The notes beneath the pieces were generated by a model that made no database searches, was not told the origin of the DNA, and saw only the letters and a list, made by a program, of their open reading frames with translations. Source: Trichobilharzia szidati (taxonomy: Eukaryota > Platyhelminthes > Trematoda > Strigeidida > Schistosomatidae). Taken from it: 64,000 nucleotides of DNA. Both the position numbers and the translations under genes were made by a program. Positions within the stretch are counted from its first letter, which is position 1. Every line of letters begins with the position of its first letter. Location of the stretch: assembly GCA_944472155.2 (NCBI GenBank), contig OX235274.1:37384052-37448051 (forward strand), in the 5' to 3' direction. Positions 1 through 9,329 of this stretch are shown piece by piece.

Positions 1-112
1 CTCCATGGTAGGGTCATGGGTACGCACTTTTGAAGAGTCTGAAACTAGGATGACACACTTGCCCAATGCCCCTGGTCTGCAAAGATTCTCTAAGTAGTAT
101 TGGTTCATGACG
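1..112 (+). repeat. SINE-gamma remnant (hammerhead-bearing SINE)
   Basis: The stretch around 20-60 (a GGTACGCAC block, then GAAGAGTCTGAAACTAGGATGA) is a degraded version of the SINE body seen better at 29395-29560 and 59581-59760. The stem II loop CAAACTAGGAC is recognisable but the ribozyme core is decayed. The left edge is cut by the window. Confidence 0.4.
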
Positions 113-279
113 AAATCTAAAGTGTAATATTTCAGAGGTATAAAAACACTAAACCTGAACACTGAGGTACATAACAACTAAAAATGCATAAAAGGGATGG
201 TATGTAAGTACGATTAAACCAGTGATATAAAGTATTCATCTTAAAAGAAAATAATGAAATGGAACGTATTTTATCACTA

Positions 280-1140
280 TTCATCCAATCTCTTGGGTCC
301 TCCATGTTACCCTCGGACGCACCCAATTCGTCGTTTCTTATTCATGTTCCATTCAAGCGACGGCATGGCGAAAGATGTCATTCGACGGTCTCTTCTGAGT
401 ATGTCCTATCTCTCTGCATTTTCTTCGGAATATTTATTAGGCACTAGGTTCTTCGTTGGTTAGTTTCCAGAGCTTCTTGTGGCTTATCCTTTCCGGCCAC
501 CCGTCTGATTTTCAATATGGAGAGGAGCCAGATGTTGACATATTAAGAAACCTGTTGAAAATGCTTTCCGCGATGCTCGCTTCAAATCTGTGAACCACAT
601 ATAAGAACTGACAGACTTAATAATAGTGTTGAAAATCCGAGTCCAAGAGAATTCCACTTATTTGAGATTAACGAAAGTCTGTCTTGCCTTTTCCATCCTG
701 ATTGGCTTGACATCCTTATCCGCACTATCGCCTATAGTTGAAACGATGCGATCTGGATAAGTGAAGGGTGTAACCTCTTTCAAATCTCTTCCATTGATAG
801 TGATTGGTGCTGGTTGTTGTTACTGCTGGTTGGTTGGTTATCTTCACCACCTCCGTCTTCTCTATGTTCATCACCTGAATTCTTATCTTTGTTGCTTCTT
901 CTGCCAGTTTTCACCTCTAAGTCTTCAAGTTTCTACAACTTCAGACATAAACCATCCGCGGAGTCCAGGATCTGCTAGAGTCTTCTTGTCGGTCCAGCGT
1001 ATTCCCGTCTTCTCGCTCCCCACTTACAGTGCGCTGCATAATCCAGTTCACCTCAATCAGGAATATTATCGGAGGTTATAGTCGCAGTCTTCTTTGGCTG
1101 ACTTCTGTCTTCACTTTAAAGGTTTCATCGAGTTTTCCGC
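280..1140 (-). pseudogene. RTE-type LINE fragment (copy 1), decayed
   Basis: Read on the minus strand, broken frames show the C-terminal half of an RTE-type non-LTR retrotransposon protein. In order there is a degenerate palm stretch near 1000 (LDRQEDSSRS region), the EEATKIRIQVMNIEKTEVV block near 880, and the C-terminal blocks SDGWPERISHKKLW and IFRRKCREIGHT near 520-390. Equivalent blocks occur in the copies at 3802-4288, 6735-7375, 8375-8697 and 31620-32400. Frames shift several times and stops are frequent, so the copy is dead. No endonuclease domain is visible. Confidence 0.7.
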
Positions 1141-1145
1141 TGTGG

Positions 1146-1209
1146 TTCATTTGACATATAGCACTATCATATAGTTTCAACTATATGATAGTGCTATATG
1201 TCAAATGAA
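1146..1209. repeat. Perfect 31-bp inverted repeat with 2-nt loop
   Basis: Positions 1146-1176 are the exact reverse complement of 1179-1209, with TC as the loop. The left arm is the end of the flanking sequence. The right arm abuts the SINE-beta head. The 11-mer ACTATCATATA inside the left arm (1163-1173) recurs immediately after the SINE at 1449-1459, so the right arm looks like an inverted copy of the target created during SINE insertion. Confidence 0.85.
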
Positions 1210-1448
1210 GGTACGTCGGTGGCATAGTGGTTAGGACGCTCGCCGACCATGCACATGGTCCGGGGTTCGATCCCCGGCCGCCGACGCACTCCTTTACCTC
1301 GCTAAGGCAGAAATAATTCTGGTGAAGAGGAAAGGTTGGGCATGAGGCTAGCAACCCCATCCTGTAAAATAAACACTGCTACAGAGACTTCAAGCCATTA
1401 GCTTGAAGCCCTATGTTCCACTGGGGAACGTGAAGGAAAAAGAAGAAG
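1210..1448 (+). mobile_element. SINE-beta, tRNA-headed, complete copy
   Basis: A tRNA-like head at 1215-1285 has a 7-bp acceptor (GTCGGTG with CGCCGAC), a D-arm A-box (GGCATAGTGGTTAGG) and a T-arm B-box (GGTTCGATCC). It is followed by a conserved body and the tail GAAGCCCTATGTTCCACTGG ending in an A-rich run. Other copies lie at 12660-12890, 21880-22090, 27500-27737, 36610-36850, 38645-38880 and the split copy at 61895-63085. The tail resembles the 3' end of the RTE LINE copies. An 11-bp target duplication ACTATCATATA flanks it, including the hairpin arm. A functional tRNA is unlikely because the body is conserved among dispersed copies. Confidence 0.85.
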
Positions 1449-1459
1449 ACTATCATATA

Positions 1460-2364
1460 ATTTACTGAATGAGGTTATTTAAGTGCAACTATCTGAGTCC
1501 TTCACTAATGGTCTTTTTTCACTTTTTTCTCACATCCACTTTGTCCTTTAGTATTTCCATGTACTGAAGTGTTTACTGTACACTCCAGCCAGCAGTTAAA
1601 CAAGTAATATTATATTGGAAAAAACTGAGCAGAAGGTAAAATTTCTATTGTCCCCCAATGATACTGAAAACTCATTTTGTTTAGTAGTGAACACATGAGT
1701 TTATGAATAAAATTCCACACTCCTAACTATAGTATTTTTAGCAATGAATGAAATGAAACGAAAATGACCTCGAAATAGTATTTGATGATCAAGATTACAC
1801 ACCTCAATACATAATAAAATAAAAACGATAAATGCGTTTCATTGAATGGAGCTAAAAGATTTTAACATGGTAAGGAGAAATTGACTAGTGTTAAGCCGGG
1901 GCGGGGGAGAAATATCACTGACCAGTGTTTTCTAATGTAAGTATGATGGACTAAATATGCACTCGTCATCTAGATCACGGGGTCATGTCAATCAATTTCT
2001 GTTGGTACATTGTTAACTAGTCAATCAGAACACAGTTTTTTAGGCACTAAACTTGTGAGTTAATTGTATGCGAAAATGAATTATATAAATACAGCTACAC
2101 TTTCTGTATATTTGCCTTTTCCTAAAGAAAATCTCGCCTTTACAGTCTGTCCTGTCTTTTCATAGAAGAGAGAGAGAGAGGGGGAGAAAATAGTTTTCGA
2201 GTGGTCAGTCATATACAATACTGTGGATTGAAATACTTAATCAGTAGGTAACAGCAGTCATCCTAGTTTGCAAGCGGAAAGCTGGAAGGCAAATCAATTA
2301 TCATTCAATCACTTCAGTTGTAATGATTGATTATTGAAGAAAAGCATTATACTTATACATTCTT
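1460..2364. other. No gene seen
   Basis: AT-rich sequence without long frames or recognised repeats, apart from a short GA-rich tract at about 2166-2186. If the HINFP-like gene continues leftwards, part of this could be intron or flank, but no zinc-finger exon was found here. Confidence 0.5.
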
Positions 2365-3110
2365 AGTTACACTAAAGTCCGTTGTGGATAAGATTTTATT
2401 TTGATAAATCACACAGTGTTGTACAGTAATATTATTTACTGATGACAACGTTTCGAAAACAAACTATTGCTCGTAATCATATCAAGTTACTCACACATTT
2501 TTTTTCTTTCATTTATATACATGTATGGAATCGATTAGATATTGGAATAAAAATCAATGTAGGATAATGTACATTCAGAATTATTAATATGAGTGTTATT
2601 GATCAATTACAATCAGATGGGAAATAAGATGAGTGTTTTTATAGTCAAAATAAGTAGCTTGTTAGAATGTTATAATGTATGTGAATTGAAATAGAATTTC
2701 GAGATTATTTATTATCGTCCTCTGATTTGACCGACTGGTGGTAATAATATCTTCCATATTTCTGGTATTTGCATTGAGTCACTTCTATTGCGCATGTGTT
2801 GGGTGTGGACTCGATCAACCAGGAAGGATTCAGTAATCAATCTCTCTCTCCACTTACACAGATTACTTCCTAGAATTTTAACCGTCTCCCACCCTATTGT
2901 GTCATTGTGTGTTAATGCATGCAGTGCAACTGCTGAGTTTTTTTCTAAATTACTTATCTTCTCGGGGTCAACCATTCTTACCTTAGCTAAATTCTTATGT
3001 TCCGATAGCCTGACTACCTACCCTCGACCTACTAGTTTGACCTATGTAGTTGACCGTACTCACAGTCATTGCAAGGTATTTTGTAAATTATATTATTTTG
3101 TTTAATTGGG
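2365..3110 (-). pseudogene. Penelope-like element, family A, 3' half (GIY-YIG C-terminus + 3' end)
   Basis: On the minus strand, 3100-2712 encodes the C-terminal part of a GIY-YIG endonuclease domain of PLE type. A THVVTNYIG-like start near 3070 is degraded, followed by MVDPEKISNLEKNSAVALHA, then WETVKILGSNLCKWRERLIT and a PEIWKILLPP end. It matches the better copy at 56150-56490. The 3' untranslated part runs to about 2365 and holds a hammerhead-like fold at 2438-2487. An inverted copy of the same 3' end follows at 3112-3600. Confidence 0.75.
2438..2487 (-). ncRNA. Hammerhead-like ribozyme relic, A3-U8 type (PLE family A)
   Basis: Minus-strand order: stem I strand CTTGAT, core ATGATTA, a hairpin CGAGCAATAGTTTGTTTTC, then GAA, a short ACGTTGT, C, and the stem I partner ATCAG. 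Compared with the hammerhead core CUGANGA, positions 3 and 8 read A and U. One base is bulged at position 10.1. Copies at 3486-3532 and 56555-56600 share the layout. Confidence 0.4.
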
Positions 3111-3111
3111 T

Positions 3112-3600
3112 CCACTGGGTCTTTTAGCCTACAGAGATTACTGAATCCTGGTTCATCGAGTCCACACTCAACACATGCAACAGAAATGACCCAACGCAAA
3201 TACCAAAGATATGGAAGATATTATTACCACCAGTCAGTCAAATCAGGGGAGGATAATAAATAATCTTAAAATTCTATTTCAATTCACATACATCACAACA
3301 TTCTAACAAGCTACTTATTTCGACTACAAAAACACTCGTCTTATTTCCCATCTGATTGTAATTGATCCATAACACTCATATTATTATTATTTCTGAATGT
3401 ACATTATCCCATATTGATTTTTATTCAAATGTCTAATCATCAATTCCACTTATGTATATAAATGAAGGAAAAAGTTGTGTGAGTAACTTGATATGATTAG
3501 GAACAGTAATTTGTGCTCGAAACGTCATCAGTTGATATTACTGTACAACACTGTGTGATTTGTCAAAAAACATCTTACCTATAATGGAATTATAATAAGG
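3112..3600 (+). pseudogene. PLE family A 3' end, inverted partner of 2365-3110
   Basis: This is a reverse-complement copy of the preceding 3' terminus. It contains the coding tail (ITESWFIESTLNTCNRND, then a PKIWKILLPPV-like end near 3215) and the 3' UTR including TATATAAATGAAGG and the ATGATTA...GCTCGAAACGTCATCAG segment. Arms match about 2380-2850 against 3140-3590 with scattered substitutions. Together with 2365-3110 it makes a long hairpin with roughly 300 bp between the arms. Confidence 0.75.
3486..3532 (+). ncRNA. Hammerhead-like fold, A3-U8 type (PLE family A)
   Basis: Order: CTTGAT (stem I), ATGATTA (core, A3 and U8), GGAACAGTAATTTGTGCTC (stem II hairpin), GAA, ACGT (self-complementary stem III), C17, ATCAG (stem I partner). 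The C3-G8 pair of the canonical core is A-U here. Confidence 0.4.
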
Positions 3601-4394
3601 TGTAGGAATTTAATAGTGGGGGTGGAGAGGAAGGGTAAATAATACAATTAGAAACAAAAGAAAATTGAGTATCCGGTGTTAAGATATATCAGGTCCATTG
3701 TAAATTTAGTGACTGAACAAACTTCTTCTTCTGTATGCAGAGTTCGAGATTTAATATGTGAATTGCCATAGCCTTTGCAGTTTGAAGAGATGTAATTCGT
3801 ACAACAACAACAAAATTCGGATTTTCAATACAAAAGTCAAGTCAGTCAATTCTTCTATACTGATCAGAAACCTGGCGGGTCACAAGAATATTTTCAACAG
3901 CCTGTTGCAGACCTTTATCAACAACTGTCTTCGTTCTATACTGAAGATTAGATGGCCGGAAAGAATCACAAACAAGAAGCTATGGGAACAAACAAAACAG
4001 GAACCAATCGCCCAACAAATATGCAGGAGAAAATGGAGATGGATTGGACACTCGCTGAGGAGGCCGATGGGTGACATCGCGCGTCAGGCCCTCGAGTGGA
4101 ACCCGAAAGGGAAGCGGCGAGTGGGATGTCTAAGGGTGGAATGGAGGAGATCGTGTGAACAGGAGTTGAAACAGTATGGACTAACATGGATGCAAGTGAA
4201 AAGTACAGGAGAAGAGAGATTCAAGTGGAGACGTGCAGTTGAAGCCCTATGTTTCACTAGGAACCCAAGGGAACAATAATAATAATAATAATTCGTACAC
4301 CCTTAGCAAGATTCCAGCGTATTTTATAGATGACTTTGAAGTTGGTCTGGAGATTAGGTTAATGTCCCTTTTCCCGCAGCTGTATCCTGGAACA
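3600..4394 (-). pseudogene. PLE family B C-terminus (minus), split by an RTE insertion
   Basis: Reading minus from 4394 to 4301 and continuing from 3801 to 3600 gives a PLE C-terminal stretch: NFKVIY-like, LAKGVRITSLQTAKAMAIHI, then LELCIQKKKFVQSLNLQWT and a stop. The frame is restored if the RTE tail at 3802-4288 and one duplicated AATTCGTAC are skipped. The downstream 3' end matches the inverted copy at 4395-4690. Confidence 0.65.
3802..4288 (+). mobile_element. RTE-type LINE, 5'-truncated tail with target-site duplication
   Basis: An open frame covers 3758-4279. From about 3811 it is the RTE C-terminal region: LKIRWPERITNKKLWEQT, QEPIAQQICRRKWRWIGHSL, RRPMGDIARQALEWNPKGKR, then RVEWRRSCEQELKQYG. 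It ends with the typical tail GAAGCCCTATGTTTCACTAG and a (AAT)n run at 4276-4290. AATTCGTAC occurs on both sides (3793-3801 and about 4290-4299), a target duplication within PLE family B. The frame is uninterrupted, so the insertion is fairly young, but the reverse transcriptase and endonuclease are missing. Confidence 0.85.
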
Positions 4395-4700
4395 CATGAT
4401 CGAATCTGGATGCCAAGCTAACCCACACACCAACTTCAAAGTCATCTACAGAAGAATATGCAGGATTCTTGCTAAAACGGTATGAATCAAACTTCTTCAG
4501 AGCGTAAAATGATGCTGTTTATAGTCCCAATCTCTGCATACAGAAGAGGGAGAAGTTTGTTCAGTCACTAAATCCACAATGGACCTCATATGTTTTAACA
4601 CCGGATACTCAATTTTCTCTTGCTTTTAATTGTATTATTTTCTTCCCTCGCGCCCCTTATTACATTCTTACCCATTATTGTCACTGCTGTTAAGTTGACT
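4395..4700 (+). pseudogene. PLE family B C-terminus, inverted partner of 3600-4394
   Basis: Plus-strand coding remnants MIESGCQANPHTNFKVIYRR then ICRILAKTV run into a degraded end (SLHTEE..KFVQSLNPQWT). They are followed by a 3' UTR matching the reverse complement of 3600-3760 (CTCTGCATACAGAAGA, TTTGTTCAGTCACTAAAT, ACACCGGATACTCAATTTTC). The junction at about 4395 makes the two halves head to head. Confidence 0.6.
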
Positions 4701-4869
4701 CTCATTCAATCCTGTCAGTTATATGACGTCATTCAATTTACTTATTTCCTTTTATTTCAGTTACTACCCGAATAACTATATTTTGTTGTTGTCAGGATAA
4801 AGAAATGAAGAGTAAATCGACTATCATGTTCCAAGCATAATTAATTGTTTAATTCACTTTGGACTCCTT

Positions 4870-5205
4870 CCTGTTGATTGATTGGACCGAAGTGCTCGGC
4901 TTCAGGCTGACATGTCGGCTCTTTTTGCACAGATAATTCGACGGACGATGTCTGATTATTTAACTTGAAGTAAATTGGTGAATAATGGGGCTAGCAGCCG
5001 AATCCAGGATGTGACTCGTCATCTGGATGCTGCTGAATTCCCCAATCAGCAATAGTGTTCCTATTGACCACTCACTGCTGGTCACCATCCTCCCAATTTG
5101 CTCCAAATCAAATAATCAAACACCATCGAAACATCTGCACAAGGAGCTAATATATTAACCTGAGGCCAAGCACTTCAGTCCAATCAATCAACGGTAAAGT
5201 TCAAA
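4870..5205 (-). repeat. Sm-alpha-like SINE fragments, rearranged
   Basis: The minus strand at about 5085-4985 carries the Sm-alpha-type block GGGGAATTCAGCAGCATCC, then AGATGACGAGTCACATCCTG, in which the stem II loop and GAA segment of the ribozyme are deleted. The SINE tail motif (GAGGCCGAGCACTTCAGTCC type) appears inverted at 4880-4915 and direct at 5150-5190, so two partial copies are joined. Confidence 0.45.
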
Positions 5206-5252
5206 TTGAATTAAGTAATAACTCATACTCGTTGCACAAGTAATGGATCTTG

Positions 5253-5475
5253 TGGCCCAAGTGGTCTAGTGGATAACACTTCGGCGTTTGAAACTATGGA
5301 CACCGGGTTCCAGCCTCAATAAGAACACCATCACTCACTGGGGAGTGCAGCTACATCCAGAGGAAGCGTCACAAATAGGACAGTCGAAATGCACATTCTG
5401 GATCCCAATTCTAATCACCACTCACCAATTTACAGATTCACTTTTACAAAGAAGTAAGGAGATCCAAAAGTAATC
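5253..5475 (+). mobile_element. Sm-alpha-like SINE (tRNA-headed, ribozyme decayed)
   Basis: The head CCCAAGTGGTCTAGTGGATA (A-box) and a degraded B-box (ACCGGGTTCCAGCCTC) are followed by CACTGGGGAGTGCAG, ACATCCAGAGGAAGCGTCAC and AATAGGACAGTCGAAATGCA. The hammerhead core is present but mutated (AGGAAGC for the core heptamer, 2-nt insertion before GAAA). The better copy is at 45478-45715. It lies just downstream of the zinc-finger exon at 5566-5713. Confidence 0.7.
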
Positions 5476-5565
5476 TAATTGTTGGTTTATAAGGATGACA
5501 AAGGCAGCTAGTTAAAAAGACAGAAAATTGAGTAAAATGACAAAACCGTACTATTACTTATTTAC

Positions 5566-5713
5566 CTGATTTGCCTAAGGCAGTCATATCACAATATGGA
5601 CATTTCATTGTATTAATATGCCTTTTCATATGCGTAGCCAATAATCTCTGTGTACTAAATAGTCGTTGACATCGATTGCACTTTACAGGTTTAACTGAAT
5701 GATGTATATTCAC
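5566..5713 (-). CDS. HINFP: HINFP-like zinc-finger protein, exon 4
   Basis: A 148-bp exon on the minus strand. The acceptor is a pyrimidine-rich tract ending in CGAAG just above 5713, and the donor is GTAAATAAG just below 5566 (phase 1 exit). It encodes VNIHHSVKPVKCNRCQRLF, STQRLLATHMKRHINT and MKCPYCDMTALGKS: one complete C2H2 finger (Cx2C...Hx3H) and the start of the next, cut by the intron. In human HINFP the matching fingers have the same RLL..HM..H and KCP.CDMT pattern. The exon joins exon 3 (8787-9011) in frame. The next exon, expected to finish the second finger, was not found to the left, so the gene is incomplete here. Confidence 0.85.
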
Positions 5714-6239
5714 CTTCGCAAGAAAGAAAATTAATAAATTAAAATTGTGACGTGTTCTACTGACAAGATTTATAAGTAGTATATAGATACAGACATAAAT
5801 ATACCTCTGTAAGAGGACAGATATAAATATATCTCTGTAAGAATAAGGGGAAAGATGGATTTGATGGTGAACAAAAGAAATGAACGCTGCTTGTGGTGAG
5901 ACAACATGGAAGACGTGAAAGGTGGATAAAAGTAGCAAATTGTAATTTTAATGTAAGGTACACATGTTTTGCCTATATCTGTATACCGAGTTGCCAAATA
6001 CTTCCAATTTGTGCCGTTACAAAATCAAAGGTTTTACTAAAAACAGTGACAATCTACACGAATTGGTCAATCAGGGAATGAGCAATCTCATATATATTGG
6101 GATTGAATTATATCAGTCAAGTTCACAATGTAGTCCCACTTTACGTTAAGTGCACAGCGATAGCAATATCGCAGAATGACTCATATAGTAATTCAGTCAT
6201 CACGGACACTAAGGGCCAGATATATGACGTTAGTAACGT

Positions 6240-6422
6240 TCAAGTGTCCGGTCACTTTATCTACTTCAATCCCACAAGAGGTCAATCACGACGCCAATAG
6301 CTCAGTGACGACCCCACACATGACGAGGGTTCGAATCTCTGAGAGGATATCAATCTCTCCAGAGTGACTGACTGGTTTGCACATAAATGCACCAGTTCAA
6401 GTTGCCAGACTCCATGTACCAC
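6240..6422 (+). repeat. SINE-delta remnant, tRNA-headed
   Basis: AATAGCTCAGTGACGAC (A-box) and GAGGGTTCGAATCTCTGAG (B-box) match the head of the minus-strand copies at 28600-28860 and 49000-49320. It is preceded by the reverse-type flank CCCACAAGAGGTCAATCACG. The body is mostly lost. It sits in intron 3 of the HINFP-like gene. Confidence 0.55.
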
Positions 6423-6424
6423 AC

Positions 6425-6725
6425 ATAGGGAGAAAAAAGATAGGAAAAAAGAAGATTCATGAGAACGATAATAAGCAGGTATATGAAAGAGAGAGACTAG
6501 TAAGATGGAAAAACATTAGGGTTTAATGGATAGTGGGAGATGGTAAATATTGAATGCATCTTCGCCAATGACACAGATTTTGAACCATATCCTCGATTGT
6601 CTTCAGCTATTGGTTCTTATAATCCCGAGGACACCTACCAGGAAGCCTACACCTCCCTAAGTGACTGGCTCAGACTAATTGTCAAAGATTTCATGAACTG
6701 ACTCTGAATTCGTTTTGACAACCAC
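6425..6725 (-). repeat. LINE-2 3' fragment
   Basis: This matches the 3' part of the LINE at 9330-10500 (same strand): AGCCATTGATTCTTAGAGTC-type and CATTTCATGGATTGATGCC-type segments recur with substitutions, together with the GA-rich stretch next to them. No open frame remains. It sits in intron 3 of the HINFP-like gene. Confidence 0.55.
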
Positions 6726-6734
6726 TGGTCATTA

Positions 6735-7375
6735 TCAACGGAAGAAATTTGAAAGAGGTCACTTCCTCCACTTATTTAGGCACCATCGTTTCAACTACAG
6801 GCGATAGAACAGATGACAATGTCAAAACCAGAATCAGAAAGGTAAGACAGACCTTTATCGCCCTGATGAAATCAGTCTGGAAATCTTCTTCACTCTGTCA
6901 GCGCATAAAGCATAAAGAACAGAATTCAGGTTTTCAACACCAATATCAAGTCAGTCAGTTCCCTTTTGTGGGTGATAAACTTGGCGGGTGCATCACAAAT
7001 TGAATTTCGAACAGGTTACTACACTCTTTTATCGGCAGCTGCCTCCACTCCATACTGAAGATCAAATGGCTGCTAGGAAGAATTATCAACAAGGAACTCT
7101 GGGAACGAATCAATCAAGAGCCTATTGCTCAACACATATTCCGAAGAAAATGGAGATGGGTGGCGGCTTTTGAATGACATCGTGCACCAGGCCATAGCTC
7201 GAGTGGGACCCAAATGGAGCGAGAGTCCGAGGGTGATATGGAGGAAATCGTGTGAGGAGATGAAAGACTATGGGAGATCGTGGGCCTAGCCAAAGAGGAC
7301 TGTATAGAGCAGGACAAAGTGGAGACGTGCTATTGAAGCCCTGTGTCCCACTCGGAACCGAAAGGAACAACAATT
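6735..7375 (+). pseudogene. RTE-type LINE fragment (copy 2)
   Basis: An open stretch at 6749-6910 encodes KEVTSSTYLGTIVSTTGD then RTDDNVKTRIRKVRQTF, ALMKSVWKSSSL, the region just after the reverse-transcriptase palm in RTE elements. Broken frames continue with the C-terminal blocks (LKIKWLLGRIINKELWERIN, HIFRRKWRWVAAF) and end at about 7375 with GAAGCCCTGTGTCCCACTCG. Several frameshifts and stops make it dead. It lies in intron 3 of the HINFP-like gene, opposite to its direction. Confidence 0.7.
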
Positions 7376-7589
7376 ATACATATTCAGCGAATTTATCTAT
7401 GGAAATTAAAATGAATGGAAGAGCAATTACATAACAGAGTATCGTTAAACACACCGATGAATTCACTCCTGAAATAATGATTAGAAACAGACAATGGATG
7501 TGGGCTTCAGTACAATCACTGGGGGGGGGGCGGAGGTTAATTTTGAGGAAAGAGAGACGCTTCCATGATAATTTATTTACTGAATATAT

Positions 7590-7745
7590 TACATAGTAAA
7601 GCAGCATAATTTACTGTATGACACGCTTTGAATACGATTTATCGTTCATAATCATATCACCACTGATACGATGATGAACAATAAATTGTGTTCGAAACAT
7701 TATTCAAGTATGTAATACTGTCACTGCTTTATATATCTAATAAAT
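7590..7745. repeat. PLE family A-type termini, inverted pair, decayed
   Basis: The minus strand at 7685-7600 and the plus strand at 7665-7735 both carry versions of the family A terminus (ATGATTATGAACGATAAAT on the minus; GATGAACAATAAATTGTG then TTCGAAACATTATTC on the plus). The same inverted arrangement is seen at 2365-3600. A pure G10 run lies upstream at 7521-7530. Confidence 0.4.
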
Positions 7746-8374
7746 GAATTAATAATGAATTGCTGCTACATTACCCAAGTTTTACATACATAAAAAACAT
7801 GTTTTGTCAGAACGACTGGATAGAAAGAAACAACCGTAAGGGTGATGAAAGTAGGGATGAGAGATAAACTTTCATCAAGTCATACTGCTTAACTGTACAG
7901 CTTTTCGTATGTGCTTAGTTTTGTGTTCACCTACCTGCCAAATGTACAATTTGCTGCCTGTCCCCAGTAATCAAATCAGTAGTCCAATTAAAGACATGCA
8001 GCTAAAACAGTACTCGCATTCAAGTGAGATTTAAGGGATTTATTTTCACTACAGTGTAGATAATGCCCCATCTCCTAACAAAATGGATGGAAATAACCAC
8101 CACACCACTACAGGAAGATTTGCGCGGCTACAGTAACTGATTACAAGCAACCAGTAATTGGGGTCAAGAGAGAAAAATGCTCCTTTACTTGTTTGGGAAG
8201 TTCACATTTTGGCTCAAAATGCACACCAACATACTTTCGTGTATATGAGCTGGCTTCATTGAATTAATGAGACCAGAATGATGGTGCAAAACACAGCTTG
8301 CAACGATCACTGATGTGATCAACTATCACAAACCATATTTAAAAATGTATGGCACTTACAAGTGTCAAATTACT

Positions 8375-8697
8375 GCAATGATAAATAAACGAGGGACTCT
8401 GGGAAAGAATCAATCAAGAAACTATTGCCCAGTATATACACCGAAGGAAATGGATTGAGCGAATACTGAGGAGACTGTTGTGCGACATCGTACACCAGGC
8501 CGTCGGATGAAACTCGAATGGGAAAAGGTGAGTTGGACGTCCAAGGGTAACAAGTATGAGATCGTGTGAAGGGGAAATGGAAGCCTATGGGCATCCGTGT
8601 GGCTAGCGAAAGACGACTGCAAAGGACAGAATGGAAGGTAGATTTGGTGGTGAAGCCCTATGTCCCACTCGGAACCCAAGGGAATAATAATAATAAC
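8375..8697 (+). pseudogene. RTE-type LINE tail (copy 4), decayed
   Basis: In broken frames this encodes RGTLGKNQSRNYCPVYTPKE-type and RKWIERILRRLLCDIVHQAV remnants of the RTE C-terminus. It ends with GAAGCCCTATGTCCCACTCG and a (AAT)n run. It sits about 90 bp from exon 3 of the HINFP-like gene, in intron 3. Confidence 0.65.
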
Positions 8698-8786
8698 GAT
8701 AATAAGAGTTACTGCAAAAAATGGTGATAAAAATTTTAGCCAGTGGTGCCTAGTGTTATATTGTCTGGACAAAAAACCCCACTTAC

Positions 8787-9011
8787 ATTAGCATTCTTCC
8801 TTAACAAATGGACTTGTTGACGTTTGAGATGGTCTTCTAACTTTCGAAAATTAACAACTAACAGACCACATGTAGGACAGGCTGCACGTTTATTCTGAGT
8901 ATGCGTATCCAAATGACCTGTAAGATTTTTTAAACGACGAGCTACATAAGTACAATCCTCCCATAAACATTTCAATCCTACACCCTTCGGATAACGAGAA
9001 TCATTATATTC
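8787..9011 (-). CDS. HINFP: HINFP-like zinc-finger protein, exon 3
   Basis: A 225-bp (75-codon) exon on the minus strand, phase 0 at both ends. The acceptor is TTTTCTTTTTCAG directly above 9011 and the donor is GTAAGTGGG directly below 8787. It encodes EYNDSRYPKGVGLKCLWEDC, TYVARRLKNLTGHLDTHTQ, NKRAACPTCGLLVVNFRKLE and DHLKRQQVHLLRKNAN. There is one C-x4-C...H-x3-H finger with the WxxC insertion typical of HINFP and one C-x2-C finger with a widened histidine spacing. The ACPTCG motif after a HTQ linker is the most diagnostic match to HINFP. Splicing from exon 2 keeps the frame (…HVSKHSE to EYNDS…). Confidence 0.9.
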
Positions 9012-9179
9012 CTGAAAAAGAAAACAGCAGAATATAAAACATTAAAGTAATAGGAGATGGTAATTACGCCAGAAGTTGCGTGATTATTACTCAACTTATA
9101 GATTTTTTTCCTATTTAATTTTAAGTGCAATTAAACTTTTTATTTATTTAAAAATCAGCACACGAACAAACAATTGTTA

Positions 9180-9310
9180 GAAATGACATATGTTAGAGAT
9201 CCGTGAAAAACCAGGGAACACTGGACAGTCACTTCGTCGTATCTTGGGTAAGCTCATCAGTGGAAAGTAATGACCAGTGGGGTCCACTTGCTGCTGGATT
9301 CAACATAGAA
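9180..9310 (-). repeat. SINE-gamma-like remnant
   Basis: The minus-strand order CCACTG, ATGAGCT, TACCCAAGATACGAC, GAAG, TGACTGTC, CAGTGTTCC corresponds to the SINE-gamma hammerhead with mutations. The stretch ATGACATATGTTAGAGATCC at its low end equals the SINE tail complement. The upstream head is not clear. Confidence 0.5.
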
Positions 9311-9329
9311 CTTGGCACCAAAGTGCAGC

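Noticed and set aside
1215..1285. Functional tRNA gene
   Set aside because: The cloverleaf is good, but the same head with a conserved 3' body is dispersed at six or more sites, so it is a SINE head.
1..5500. A fifth HINFP exon
   Set aside because: I looked for a finger-completing run (HM.F.H, then RPFKC-like) on the minus strand and saw none; it may lie beyond the window or be missed by eye.
7521..7530. G-quadruplex
   Set aside because: A single G10 run next to CGG; no four separated G tracts.
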